Shown one piece after another: positions 53,849-62,286 of a stretch of DNA of 64,000 nucleotides. The notes below the pieces were generated by a model, which did not search any database, was not told the origin of the DNA, and saw nothing but the letters and a program-made list of their open reading frames with translations. Numbering within the stretch: position 1 is the first letter of the stretch; the number at the start of each line of letters is the position of its first letter. The position numbers and the translations under genes were made by a program. The DNA lies in assembly GCF_051955275.1 (NCBI RefSeq), contig NZ_JBQCGW010000138.1, positions 8,691 through 72,690 of the forward strand, written 5' to 3'. This stretch comes from Pseudobacter sp051955275 (GTDB lineage Bacteria; Bacteroidota; Bacteroidia; Chitinophagales; Chitinophagaceae).

Positions 53849-54841
53849 TTACTGTTGTTTGATGATGATGCGTACATCATCCCAATTGCCATGGTAAGGG
53901 GTGGTGATCCCGGCATCTGCTGATTTTGGAATAAAGCTGACAGTGGCGCTGCCAGTGGCTTTGGTGGGTTTCATGCCATACTCGGGGCGTGGGTTGTAAA
54001 AGGTGGATTCCAGTTTCAAGGCCTCTCCTCCCGGAAGTTTCTTTGCTTCGATCCTGTACCTTCCAACTGGAATATTCAGGATCTGGAGGGAGGAACTATA
54101 AGCCGTCTTGCGGATAATGAATGTCCTTTTTTCCGCTGCATGAAAGAGGGCCTCCGGGATGAGCCTGATCTCGAATTCGGAATTCAGTTCCAATTGTCCG
54201 GGTATTGCAAAAATATCTCCTTTTTCAAATGTGGAATATTCAATGCTGATGGCTGCTCCCAGGTAATTAAACGAGAAATGCGGCTGGCTGGCTACCCGCT
54301 CCGGTCTGCATCTTCCGTATGGCAGCAGTACCCAGTTCTTCACGATCCCTTCAGGACCGGGAAAACTGCGCAGGTTGCTGTCTGCCGGGAAGAGGCTCAT
54401 GGAGGCCGGTGCTCCTTCGTACTCAACCACGGCAGCGCCGGCGTAGAAATCAGCGGCTCCCCAGGGGATCATCACTTCGTAATATCCTTTCTCATTGGTC
54501 ACTGCCGAAGACCCCGAAGAATAACCACCATAACCGGTAGCCCTCACACCGATCACCGCATCGGGTACGGGCTTTCCATAGCTATCGAGCACATAACCTG
54601 TTGCCCACCCTTTCTTTTTTGTCAGAGATGGAAATGAAGGCAGTTGCTTGCGCTGATTGCCCATTACATTCACATAACCGGTAGAGCCATCAACTGTAAA
54701 GCTGCTCTGTGTTACAGGTAACTGTTCAAATGAAAGCTGGTTCTGAACGGGAGTTGGATCCACTGTTGTTGCCGGATCTGCATTGGAGCACGCATGCGCC
54801 ACAAGTACTGCAGCTGTTCCCAGGATCAGCAGTTTTTTCAT
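53849..54841 (-). CDS. Lipoprotein with carboxypeptidase-regulatory-like domain
   Basis: 330 aa from the Met at 54841 (MKKLLILGTAAVLVAHAC, a good lipoprotein signal; ATGs at 54850 and 54892 are weaker). After a linker a CarboxypepD_reg-like Ig domain is seen (GWATGYVLDSYGKPVPDAVI, VTNEKGYYEVMIPWG). The remaining beta-rich part (IPVGRYRIEAKKLPGGEAL) looks like a second such module. No enzyme motif. It diverges from the TonB-receptor operon on the right, 242 nt away, and may be functionally linked to it or to the FecR-like gene 97 nt downstream. Confidence 0.65.
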   Translation of the reverse strand: MKKLLILGTAAVLVAHACSNADPATTVDPTPVQNQLSFEQLPVTQSSFTVDGSTGYVNVMGNQRKQLPSFPSLTKKKGWATGYVLDSYGKPVPDAVIGVRATGYGGYSSGSSAVTNEKGYYEVMIPWGAADFYAGAAVVEYEGAPASMSLFPADSNLRSFPGPEGIVKNWVLLPYGRCRPERVASQPHFSFNYLGAAISIEYSTFEKGDIFAIPGQLELNSEFEIRLIPEALFHAAEKRTFIIRKTAYSSSLQILNIPVGRYRIEAKKLPGGEALKLESTFYNPRPEYGMKPTKATGSATVSFIPKSADAGITTPYHGNWDDVRIIIKQQ

Positions 54842-54912
54842 AATGGTCATAGGCTGCAGAGTTACGATACCTGATGATGGTTCCCTGTTCACTGTCGTTT
54901 AAATGCGAATAA

Positions 54913-54934
54913 CATCGCCGGATCAGCGGCGATG
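54913..54934. repeat. Inverted repeat between divergent genes
   Basis: CATCGCC (54913-54919) and GGCGATG (54928-54934) form a 7-bp perfect palindrome with an 8-nt gap. No T-run follows, so a protein-binding site is more likely than a terminator. I find no clear promoter for the plus-strand operon in the remaining gap (54842-55083). Confidence 0.4.
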
Positions 54935-55083
54935 CTATTCATCGGATTATATTACTGCTTATCGGATAGGGTTATGATAATTGTTTTTTTCATATGACTT
55001 TTTCCGCATCTCGAAACCCTTTTTCCTGCCTGCCCCGGGGATTCCCTTGCGGTTAGCCGAAGTTTGCGCACCAATTGCCCCGC

Positions 55084-57891
55084 ATGCAGAAAACTACTCC
55101 TGACCGGTTTTTAATCCTGTTGGCCCTTCTTTTTATATTTCCTCTTTCACTGGCAGCCCGTCAGTGGCGGGAGTTGAAAGGAAAAGTTACGGACGACCAA
55201 TTGCGCCCACTTGCATTTGCTACGGTAAAGCTGTCCGATGGCAGCTGGAATATTTCCACTGTAACCCGGGCAGATGGTAGTTTCTCACTGGGTTTTTCCA
55301 CCACAGATTCTGCATTTCTTTATTTTCTCGATATCAGTTATGTAGGAAAGGCTCCTTACAGGGGGCTGATCAGCAAAAAAGAAACCGCTGCGCTGCAGTT
55401 GTTCAGGCTCATCGATAAAACCTTGAAACTTCCTGAGGTGGAAGTGAATGGTGTTCGAAGAGCACAGAACTCCAACTCCTCCATCATATTCGATCGCGAA
55501 GCGATCGAGCAGACACAGGCACTCAGCCTCGCCAACGTGATGAATTACCTGCCGGGACAAACGATCGTGAAACCTGTTGTGACCGTTCAGGCCAACCAGA
55601 TGCTCACCATGCGAAGTGCTATCACCATGAATTCCATCGATGCACTCAACAATGCATTCGGCGTCAGCTTTCAGATCGATGGAAACGTGATTTCCAATGA
55701 TGCCAACATGCAGGCCATGAACCCGGGCAGAGGCGGATTCTTCTGGAGCAACAATATTCAGAACCCGGAGAATGGTGTGATCAGGGACAGAAGCTATCGT
55801 AATGGTACGATGTATGCGAGTTATGCCAACGAATTCCAGGCCAATAACGGCATCGATATGCGCTCCATTCCCGTAGAGAATGTAGAGAGCATTGAAGTTA
55901 TATCCGGTGTGGCATCTGCCAGGTATGGCGATTACACAACCGGAGTGATCAATATCGAACGCCGCGCAGGTGTTATGCCCTGGAGAGTAAACATCCGTAC
56001 CAATGAAGCAACACAGAATATAGGTCTCAACAAAGGCTTCAAACTGAACAACGGATGGGGTGCGCTCAATATTGGATTTGATCACCTCACCGGAAAGGAC
56101 GATCCCAGTAACTCCTTCAAGAAATTCCGCCGCACCAACCTGAGCCTGCTCTGGAGTTACCAGCATGACGGCCGCGCAAGATTCAAGAATACACTCAGTA
56201 TCGACGGAAGCTTTACATTGGACAGGACCGACCTGGATCCCGATCTGGGCACGGAGATGATGGCACGCATGGAAAACAGGCGTATCAGTGTTTCAAACCG
56301 CAGCAGCTGGACTTTCAAGCGCAGCCTCTTTTATGATTTCCAGATCCAGGGATCTTACAGCACCGGTAAGCAGGAAAGCTACGACCAGCGTTATCTCAAT
56401 ACCACCCTGGTGCGTCCCATGACGGATGCCATGGAAACAGGTATCCATGAAGGGTACTTTATTCCAGGATATTATCTGGCCTTTAAACAGATCCTTGGTG
56501 AGCCCATCAATATCAATGCTCGGGCAGAGACCAACAGCCTGATCAGGATAGGAAAGCATATCACCAACAAGATCAGTATCGGTGTGAACTACGGTTACAG
56601 CGCCAATAAAGGAGCTGGTATGGTGCTCGATCCCAATCGCCCGCGTTTCCCGAATACAGGAAACAAGAACGACCGTCCCCGCCCCTTTCAGCAGGTACCA
56701 TCCATCAGCAGTGCAGGTGCATATATCGAGAACGCCTTCAAGACTAAACTATTCAAAAAGTCTTTCAGTGTGAACTTCGGTGTAAGAGCGGATATTCAGA
56801 ATGAATTCCTGACTTTTTCTCCAAGGCTTAATGCCCGCTACTCCATCACACCTGATCTCAGTTTCAATATCGCGGCTGGTACTTCCACCAAAGCACCCGG
56901 CTTGAGTCAGATCAGCCCGGGGCCCGTTTACCTCGATATACCGCTTGCCCCTCCTACATACAATGGAAGTGTGAACGAAAGTCTGTACCTGGTATATACG
57001 CATGTGATAGAACTGAATAAGCTGGAGATCCGTCCCTACCGCAGTAATACATTTGAAACCGGCTTTACCTGGAACAGGCATCCATTCAATCTTTCCGCAT
57101 ACTATTTCTACAGGGAAAACAACAATGGGTTCACCACACAGACCGTATTGATGCCGATGGTGCTGCCAAGGTACTCCATCACATCAATGAGCGGACAGAA
57201 ACCTGAATACACACAGGTGGGGGATTCCATCCACCTACCTACCTACAACCGTGTTATCAATGGTTTGTTCAATGCAACGAACGGACTTGAGTTTGCGCTG
57301 GGTATAAACAAGATCAGGGCCATCCAGACCTCTTTCAATTTCAATACGGCTGTATACTTCACCAATAGCAAAACCAGGGCTACCAGTATCAATACCTCTG
57401 CCCCCCTGCGTTACGACCTGAGATCAGTGTATGCTGTACATGCGAATGCAGGCAATAAACTGGTGGACATTAAATCCACCATCACCTCTTCCACCCATAT
57501 CCCTGCGCTCAGGATGGCCGTCAACTTTACAGGTGAATTATTCTGGGCCAATATTTCCGAAGTGAACAGGGAGAGCATTTATCCAGTGGGGTATTACACC
57601 AGGAATATGGAATATGTGGCGCTGAGCCCTGAAGAAGCCCGCTCCGAAGAATATGCACACCTCCGGAAAGCTACTACCAACAACGACAACAATCCGCGTT
57701 CCTATAATCCATCCTTCCTTTATCCGAATGTACATATGAGGATCAGCAAGGAGATCGGCGATTTCCTCCGCTTTTCATTCAATGCGTACAATGTTTTCAA
57801 TATCAGACCTGCATACACTACCACCAGTGGCACACGCTACTTCAATGGACAGTCATCGTATGGTGCTGAACTGATTTTTACAATAAAATAG
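55084..57891 (+). CDS. TonB-dependent receptor of the DUF4876/peroxidase operon
   Basis: 935 aa from the ATG at 55084. Signal peptide (FLILLALLFIFPLSLAA), CarboxypepD_reg-like domain (ELKGKVTDDQLRPLAFATVK), plug (SLANVMNYLPGQTI, SFQIDGNVISNDANM, VENVESIEVISGVASARYGD) and a long barrel (ending YGAELIFTIK). It has no SusD partner; its partners are the three genes that follow at 8, 2 and 1 nt. The plug is unusually long, with an Asn-rich loop (NPGRGGFFWSNNIQNPENG). The ligand is unknown. Confidence 0.88.
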   Translation: MQKTTPDRFLILLALLFIFPLSLAARQWRELKGKVTDDQLRPLAFATVKLSDGSWNISTVTRADGSFSLGFSTTDSAFLYFLDISYVGKAPYRGLISKKETAALQLFRLIDKTLKLPEVEVNGVRRAQNSNSSIIFDREAIEQTQALSLANVMNYLPGQTIVKPVVTVQANQMLTMRSAITMNSIDALNNAFGVSFQIDGNVISNDANMQAMNPGRGGFFWSNNIQNPENGVIRDRSYRNGTMYASYANEFQANNGIDMRSIPVENVESIEVISGVASARYGDYTTGVINIERRAGVMPWRVNIRTNEATQNIGLNKGFKLNNGWGALNIGFDHLTGKDDPSNSFKKFRRTNLSLLWSYQHDGRARFKNTLSIDGSFTLDRTDLDPDLGTEMMARMENRRISVSNRSSWTFKRSLFYDFQIQGSYSTGKQESYDQRYLNTTLVRPMTDAMETGIHEGYFIPGYYLAFKQILGEPININARAETNSLIRIGKHITNKISIGVNYGYSANKGAGMVLDPNRPRFPNTGNKNDRPRPFQQVPSISSAGAYIENAFKTKLFKKSFSVNFGVRADIQNEFLTFSPRLNARYSITPDLSFNIAAGTSTKAPGLSQISPGPVYLDIPLAPPTYNGSVNESLYLVYTHVIELNKLEIRPYRSNTFETGFTWNRHPFNLSAYYFYRENNNGFTTQTVLMPMVLPRYSITSMSGQKPEYTQVGDSIHLPTYNRVINGLFNATNGLEFALGINKIRAIQTSFNFNTAVYFTNSKTRATSINTSAPLRYDLRSVYAVHANAGNKLVDIKSTITSSTHIPALRMAVNFTGELFWANISEVNRESIYPVGYYTRNMEYVALSPEEARSEEYAHLRKATTNNDNNPRSYNPSFLYPNVHMRISKEIGDFLRFSFNAYNVFNIRPAYTTTSGTRYFNGQSSYGAELIFTIK

Positions 57892-57899
57892 ACAAGCAT

Positions 57900-59303
57900 A
57901 TGAGATTTCTGAATTATGTACTGGGAATAACAGTGACGGCGGTGCTGGCCACCGGATGCCGCAAAGATGATCTTCAAACCAACGTTCAACCCATCAACGT
58001 GGTGATAAAAGCATCCTTTGCAGACGAGATAAAGGATTATGCATTCCCTTTCGCAAGCATCAAACTGCTTCTCAAGAACACCATCACTGGCGGAGAACTT
58101 ACAGTGAATACAGATAATAATGGAATTGGCATCTTCAGTCAGGTGGCATCCGGCGTATACGATGTAACGGCCACGCTTACACTGGATAAAGCCACTTATG
58201 AAAACCTTACCGGTGAAACCATCGATCAGACTGAAGTACATATCAATGCAGCCCGCACCAATATGACACTGAACCCGAATACAAACGGCACCATCGAACT
58301 GATACTGGAAATGGGAAGGATCGGTGACTGGGTATTCAAACAGATCTATTATGCAGGCAGCAATGGCACCAATGGCGCTTCTTTCCGCGATCAGTTCATT
58401 GAGATCTATAATAATTCCAACAACGTATTATATGCGGACAGTCTGTATTTTGGTCAGTTGATGGGTAACAATACCAAGTATGACAATGTTGACCTGAGCA
58501 AGACCTACTATGTGAACGATGCAACAGATGCATTGCACAAACAATTCGACTGGAGCAAATCTATCGGCATCACGCCCACCGACCCAAGCGCTTACAGGAA
58601 TTATGTTTACATGAAATCACTGTTCCGCATCCCCGGTACCGGTAAACAGTATCCTGTAGCGCCCGGAGAAAGCATCATCATTGCTGCGACTGCGCAAAAT
58701 CACAGAGCTCCCTATGCAGGAATGGATGGCAAACCTATTGAAGTGAAAAATCCTGCTCTGACTGTGGACCTTCACAATGCCAATTTTGAAGTGTACCTGG
58801 GGGATATCATTTCCAACCCTTTCAACTCAGATGTTGACAATGGAACAATCCCCAATGTGAAAGTGATCTCCACCGGTGGTAACAGGGACCTGATCCTGGA
58901 TGCGACCGGCCGTGATGCATATGTACTTTTCAAAACAGACAAATCGCTTCCGCTCTTTGGAGACGGCGCCACTGCCAAAGGTTTCGGATACTATCCTGAT
59001 CCTACGGTTACATCCGTTTCCGGATCTACAGAGTTCTACTACCAGATCCCCAACAATATCATTATCGATGCGGTGCAGATCCAGAATCCAAGCCCTACCG
59101 CCACACAGCGTGTAGCCCGCAAGCTGGTGAATGCTCTGGATGCTGGTCCAACCAATGTTCCTGATGGCCAGTACACATCAGAATCGCTGATCCGCAAAAC
59201 AGCCAAAACTGTTGCCGGCAGGAAGATCCTGATGGACACGAATAATTCAGCCAACGATTTCGATTTCTTCCTGATCGCACAGCCAGGCGGATTTAAAAAC
59301 TAA
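57900..59303 (+). CDS. DUF4876 lipoprotein
   Basis: 467 aa, lipoprotein signal (GITVTAVLATGC, Cys20). The N-terminal half is an Ig-like module (VVIKASFADEIKDYAFPFAS, VASGVYDVTATLTL) and the C-terminal half has a lamin-tail-like block (RDQFIEIYNNSNNVLYADSL, YFGQLMG, APGESIIIAATAQNH, VDLHNANFEVYLGD). This is DUF4876, which in Bacteroidota is encoded beside a TonB receptor. It probably sits on the outer membrane surface and works with the receptor as SusD does with SusC, but that is inference. It starts 8 nt after the receptor stop. Confidence 0.85.
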   Translation: MRFLNYVLGITVTAVLATGCRKDDLQTNVQPINVVIKASFADEIKDYAFPFASIKLLLKNTITGGELTVNTDNNGIGIFSQVASGVYDVTATLTLDKATYENLTGETIDQTEVHINAARTNMTLNPNTNGTIELILEMGRIGDWVFKQIYYAGSNGTNGASFRDQFIEIYNNSNNVLYADSLYFGQLMGNNTKYDNVDLSKTYYVNDATDALHKQFDWSKSIGITPTDPSAYRNYVYMKSLFRIPGTGKQYPVAPGESIIIAATAQNHRAPYAGMDGKPIEVKNPALTVDLHNANFEVYLGDIISNPFNSDVDNGTIPNVKVISTGGNRDLILDATGRDAYVLFKTDKSLPLFGDGATAKGFGYYPDPTVTSVSGSTEFYYQIPNNIIIDAVQIQNPSPTATQRVARKLVNALDAGPTNVPDGQYTSESLIRKTAKTVAGRKILMDTNNSANDFDFFLIAQPGGFKN

Positions 59304-59305
59304 TC

Positions 59306-60853
59306 ATGATTTCATTGCGCAGTAATATCATTTCTTTGTTCATCCTGCTGCTGCCCGGCATTGGTCTGGCGCAGCAGGATTCTGCCCTGCAACCGCATAC
59401 TGAATCTTTTCAGTTGCAGTACAACCGTTATGCAAGAGATGTGATATCACAACCTCTCCTGAAACACCGCAATTACGGAAGCGTACAACTGGGATACCGT
59501 TCGGAAGAAGGTGGATATATGGAAGCCCAGGCTCCTCAGAAACAAAACGAACTGTTTTTTTATACTGAAGGAAGTAAACAGATCAGAAAGATCCTTGTGA
59601 GCGGAAGCTTTGGCTGGTACAATAACCAGACGGATAGCCAGGCTTTCACACTGCGTCAGAATTTCAAAGATCCTGTTCCCTATTACTATTACGCGGCTCA
59701 GCCCGGTAACTGGCAAACCATCCGCTACAAACTACAGGGCATTGCCAGTGCACCCATCCTCAATGATAAACTGACAATAGGCGCCGGTGGTACCTATAAC
59801 AGTTTCAATGCATGGAGAAGCAATGACCCCAGACCAGAGGAGTTCAATTATGAATTGAGTGGTCAGGCCCTCCTTCATTACAAAATATTGCCCAAACATA
59901 CACTGGGTATTGCCGGAGGGTATACCCGGAAGAACTATGATAATACCTGGGAATACCGTAACGACAATAACAGTACACGTCCACTGCTGGCAGTATACAT
60001 CCAGAACGGTTATGGAAATGTTGAACCGATGAAAGGAATGCTTTCCGGTTTTATTTCCACCAATACCAACGGTTATACGGCCGAAGGTTTGTATGAAGGA
60101 ATCTTTTCCATCGGTACAATCACTGCCACAGGAAAATACCAGAAGAACAAAACGGAGGTGTTCAGAAAACCGATGGCCAGGGACGAGTTGAAACAGGTAT
60201 TCGGAACTTATAAAGACGATAGTTATACGTTGAACGTAAACTGGCATAAAAAAACAGTAAGAAATCTTTATAATATCAGCTTCGATTACTTCGATGAGCT
60301 GGGCAAGGACCAGAATGAACGACTTGCTGCCAATAATTATATCTATGCCATGCAGCAGGCTTCAATAGCCGGTCTGTGGAGCAGGTTGAACAATGACAGG
60401 AAAATGAAATATGAGATCGGTGTTGCTGCGAAGCTGGAAGATCAGCTGAAAATGGACGGTTCAGTTGGTCAGAAAGCCGAATACCAGAGCGTTAACGCAT
60501 GTGTAAGCGGCGCTTATTACTTTTATTTCCCTGCCAGCAAAAGCTCGCTGAAAACCGGCCTGAGGGCGGGTTTCAGGCAACCATTACATGCAGAAGCAGT
60601 CAGCGTTTCGCAGATATTCCTCTTCTCTCAGGGAGTGGTGTACCGCGATTATTATTATTTCAACGCCAGTTCTGTAAATATGGGGGCAACTCTCAACTAC
60701 CAGTTCCCCGTAAAGAAATTGAAAGCTTTCATAACAGCAGCAGGGAATTATGTGAATGCCAGCATTCCTGCGTCCGTGGCAGGATTGATCCCCTATTCCT
60801 ATCCCGGCAACAATCGTATGCAATGGCAATGCAGTATTGGATTAAATTTGTAA
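59306..60853 (+). CDS. DUF6850-type outer membrane beta-barrel protein
   Basis: 515 aa with signal peptide (FILLLPGIGLAQ). Long runs of amphipathic strands (YGSVQLGYRSEEGGYMEAQA, YKLQGIASAPILNDKLTIGA, ALLHYKILPKHTLGIAGGYT, VSGAYYFYFPASKSSLKTGL) and the terminal WQCSIGLNL identify an outer membrane barrel of the size of DUF6850 proteins. It starts 2 nt after the DUF4876 gene and ends 1 nt before the peroxidase gene, so the products are made together. Role unknown; there is no plug, so it is not a TonB receptor. Confidence 0.8.
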   Translation: MISLRSNIISLFILLLPGIGLAQQDSALQPHTESFQLQYNRYARDVISQPLLKHRNYGSVQLGYRSEEGGYMEAQAPQKQNELFFYTEGSKQIRKILVSGSFGWYNNQTDSQAFTLRQNFKDPVPYYYYAAQPGNWQTIRYKLQGIASAPILNDKLTIGAGGTYNSFNAWRSNDPRPEEFNYELSGQALLHYKILPKHTLGIAGGYTRKNYDNTWEYRNDNNSTRPLLAVYIQNGYGNVEPMKGMLSGFISTNTNGYTAEGLYEGIFSIGTITATGKYQKNKTEVFRKPMARDELKQVFGTYKDDSYTLNVNWHKKTVRNLYNISFDYFDELGKDQNERLAANNYIYAMQQASIAGLWSRLNNDRKMKYEIGVAAKLEDQLKMDGSVGQKAEYQSVNACVSGAYYFYFPASKSSLKTGLRAGFRQPLHAEAVSVSQIFLFSQGVVYRDYYYFNASSVNMGATLNYQFPVKKLKAFITAAGNYVNASIPASVAGLIPYSYPGNNRMQWQCSIGLNL

Positions 60854-60854
60854 G

Positions 60855-62003
60855 ATGAAGAAGCGGCTTATTATTCTTTCCGGTTTTGCAGTGCTGGTTT
60901 CCACCTGTCTGCTTTCTTTCACCAGCGGGTACAAGCCCTGGTTTGAAAATGATCCGTATGCTGACAGTCTCCGTGCAGTTTACAGCCAACCCAGTTCACA
61001 ATGGCCTGCTCCCAATGTAAGCGCTGGTGTGAAATGGCTGGAGCTCGATAAACTCCCTGAGGGACCGCTAAAGAACCCAACAGCGCAACAACAACCTGTT
61101 ATTGCACTGGGCAAGGTCCTCTTCTTCGATCCCCGCCTCAGCGGGTCCGGACAGATCTCCTGTGCCAGTTGCCATGTGCCAGATCTCAACTGGACTGACG
61201 GCCGCGAACGCGCGCTGGGCCACGATCACCAGACAGGTCAGCGTAATACGCCCACCATCTTCAATGTATGGTTCGCTAAAAAATTGTTCTGGGACGGCCG
61301 CAGCAATTCCCTGGAAGACCAGGTGTTCGGCCCGGTGAACAGCGAAATAGAAATGCATGGAGATATGGCTGTGGTTCCCGGAAAGATTGAACAGATCGCG
61401 GGTTATGCTCCCCTCTTCACCGCTGCATTTGGTGATGCACATGTAACAGCTGACCGGATCTCCGGGGCCATCGCCATGTTTGAAAGAACGGTGGTAAGCC
61501 GCAAAGCGGATTTCGATCATTTCATGAGTGGGAAGAAAGAAGCCATGAGCGATGCCGCTGTACGAGGGCTTCATCTGTTCAGAACAAAGGCAGGTTGCAT
61601 GAATTGCCATAACGGCCCTTTGCTTACCGATAACGAATTCCATAATATCGGCCTTACTTATTACGGACGTGAATATGAAGACCTGGGACAGTACAATATC
61701 ACCAAAGATGCAAACGACGTAGGCAAATTCAAAACACCCGGTCTCCGGGATGTGATCCGCACCAGGCCCTGGATGCACAATGGCCTCTTCGATAATATGG
61801 AAGGCGTACTGAATATGTACAACGCCGGTATGCCGCAGCCGAAAAGAAAGCCAGAGCAGGTGAATGATCCCCTGTTCCCTAAAACCGATACCCTGCTGAA
61901 AAAGCTGAATCTTTCTAAAAATGAGATCCAGGATATCATTGCCTGGCTGAACAGCATTACGGCTGAGCCATGGAAAATGCGACAGCCTGAATTACCTAAA
62001 TAA
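60855..62003 (+). CDS. Di-heme cytochrome c peroxidase / MauG family
   Basis: 382 aa, N-terminal signal or anchor (ILSGFAVLVSTCLLSF). Two covalent heme sites: CASCH (Cys103-His107) and CMNCH (Cys248-His252). Family blocks QQPVIALGKVLFFDPRLSGS, GQRNTPTIFNVWFAKKLFWD, GRSNSLEDQVFGPV, FKTPGLRDVIRTRPWMHNGL are all present. The enzymes reduce hydrogen peroxide or, in MauG-like members, oxidise a protein or small-molecule substrate. As the last of the four tightly packed genes, followed by a strong terminator, it must act on something handled by the receptor system. Confidence 0.92.
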   Translation: MKKRLIILSGFAVLVSTCLLSFTSGYKPWFENDPYADSLRAVYSQPSSQWPAPNVSAGVKWLELDKLPEGPLKNPTAQQQPVIALGKVLFFDPRLSGSGQISCASCHVPDLNWTDGRERALGHDHQTGQRNTPTIFNVWFAKKLFWDGRSNSLEDQVFGPVNSEIEMHGDMAVVPGKIEQIAGYAPLFTAAFGDAHVTADRISGAIAMFERTVVSRKADFDHFMSGKKEAMSDAAVRGLHLFRTKAGCMNCHNGPLLTDNEFHNIGLTYYGREYEDLGQYNITKDANDVGKFKTPGLRDVIRTRPWMHNGLFDNMEGVLNMYNAGMPQPKRKPEQVNDPLFPKTDTLLKKLNLSKNEIQDIIAWLNSITAEPWKMRQPELPK

Positions 62004-62012
62004 ATAAGTGCG

Positions 62013-62036
62013 AGGATCCGGAAGCGGATCCTTTTC
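62013..62036 (+). terminator. Rho-independent terminator of the peroxidase operon
   Basis: AGGATCCG, loop GAAG, CGGATCCT and then TTTTC; perfect 8-bp stem starting 10 nt after the stop codon. Confidence 0.85.
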
Positions 62037-62143
62037 TATGTCTTCCGCCCCCGGCCAAAGTTTATCCATCGGTTAATTTTATGAACAGCCTGTTAAAACC
62101 GGTGATTTTTCCATTTATCCACATATAGTTTACAATTTATTTA

Positions 62144-62173
62144 TTGAAACATTTCGATGTTTCTATACTTTTG
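62144..62173 (+). promoter_or_regulatory. Promoter of the MFS efflux gene
   Basis: TTG (62144-62146), exactly 19 nt, TACTTTTG (62166-62173): a full Bacteroidota promoter. The leader before the ATG at 62287 would be about 105 nt. An overlapping frame through it (from 62157) has no family signal. Confidence 0.65.
62146..62163. promoter_or_regulatory. Operator palindrome between -33 and -7
   Basis: GAAACAT-TTCG-ATGTTTC is a perfect 7-bp inverted repeat placed between the two promoter boxes, where a bound repressor would block RNA polymerase. The regulator is not identifiable. Confidence 0.6.
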
Positions 62174-62286
62174 CATTGTCTTTTGTTTCAAAGACGCCAT
62201 CCAGTTCATCAACGATGCTTATATGAATGCTTCTCTGACGGGGAGCTGGGGAGTTTATTTACTTAATCTAAACAAAATCCGGATTT

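Noticed and set aside
55285..56166. Minus-strand open frame of 293 codons opposite the TonB receptor
   Set aside because: Antisense to a clear plug domain and without recognisable domains; a shadow frame.
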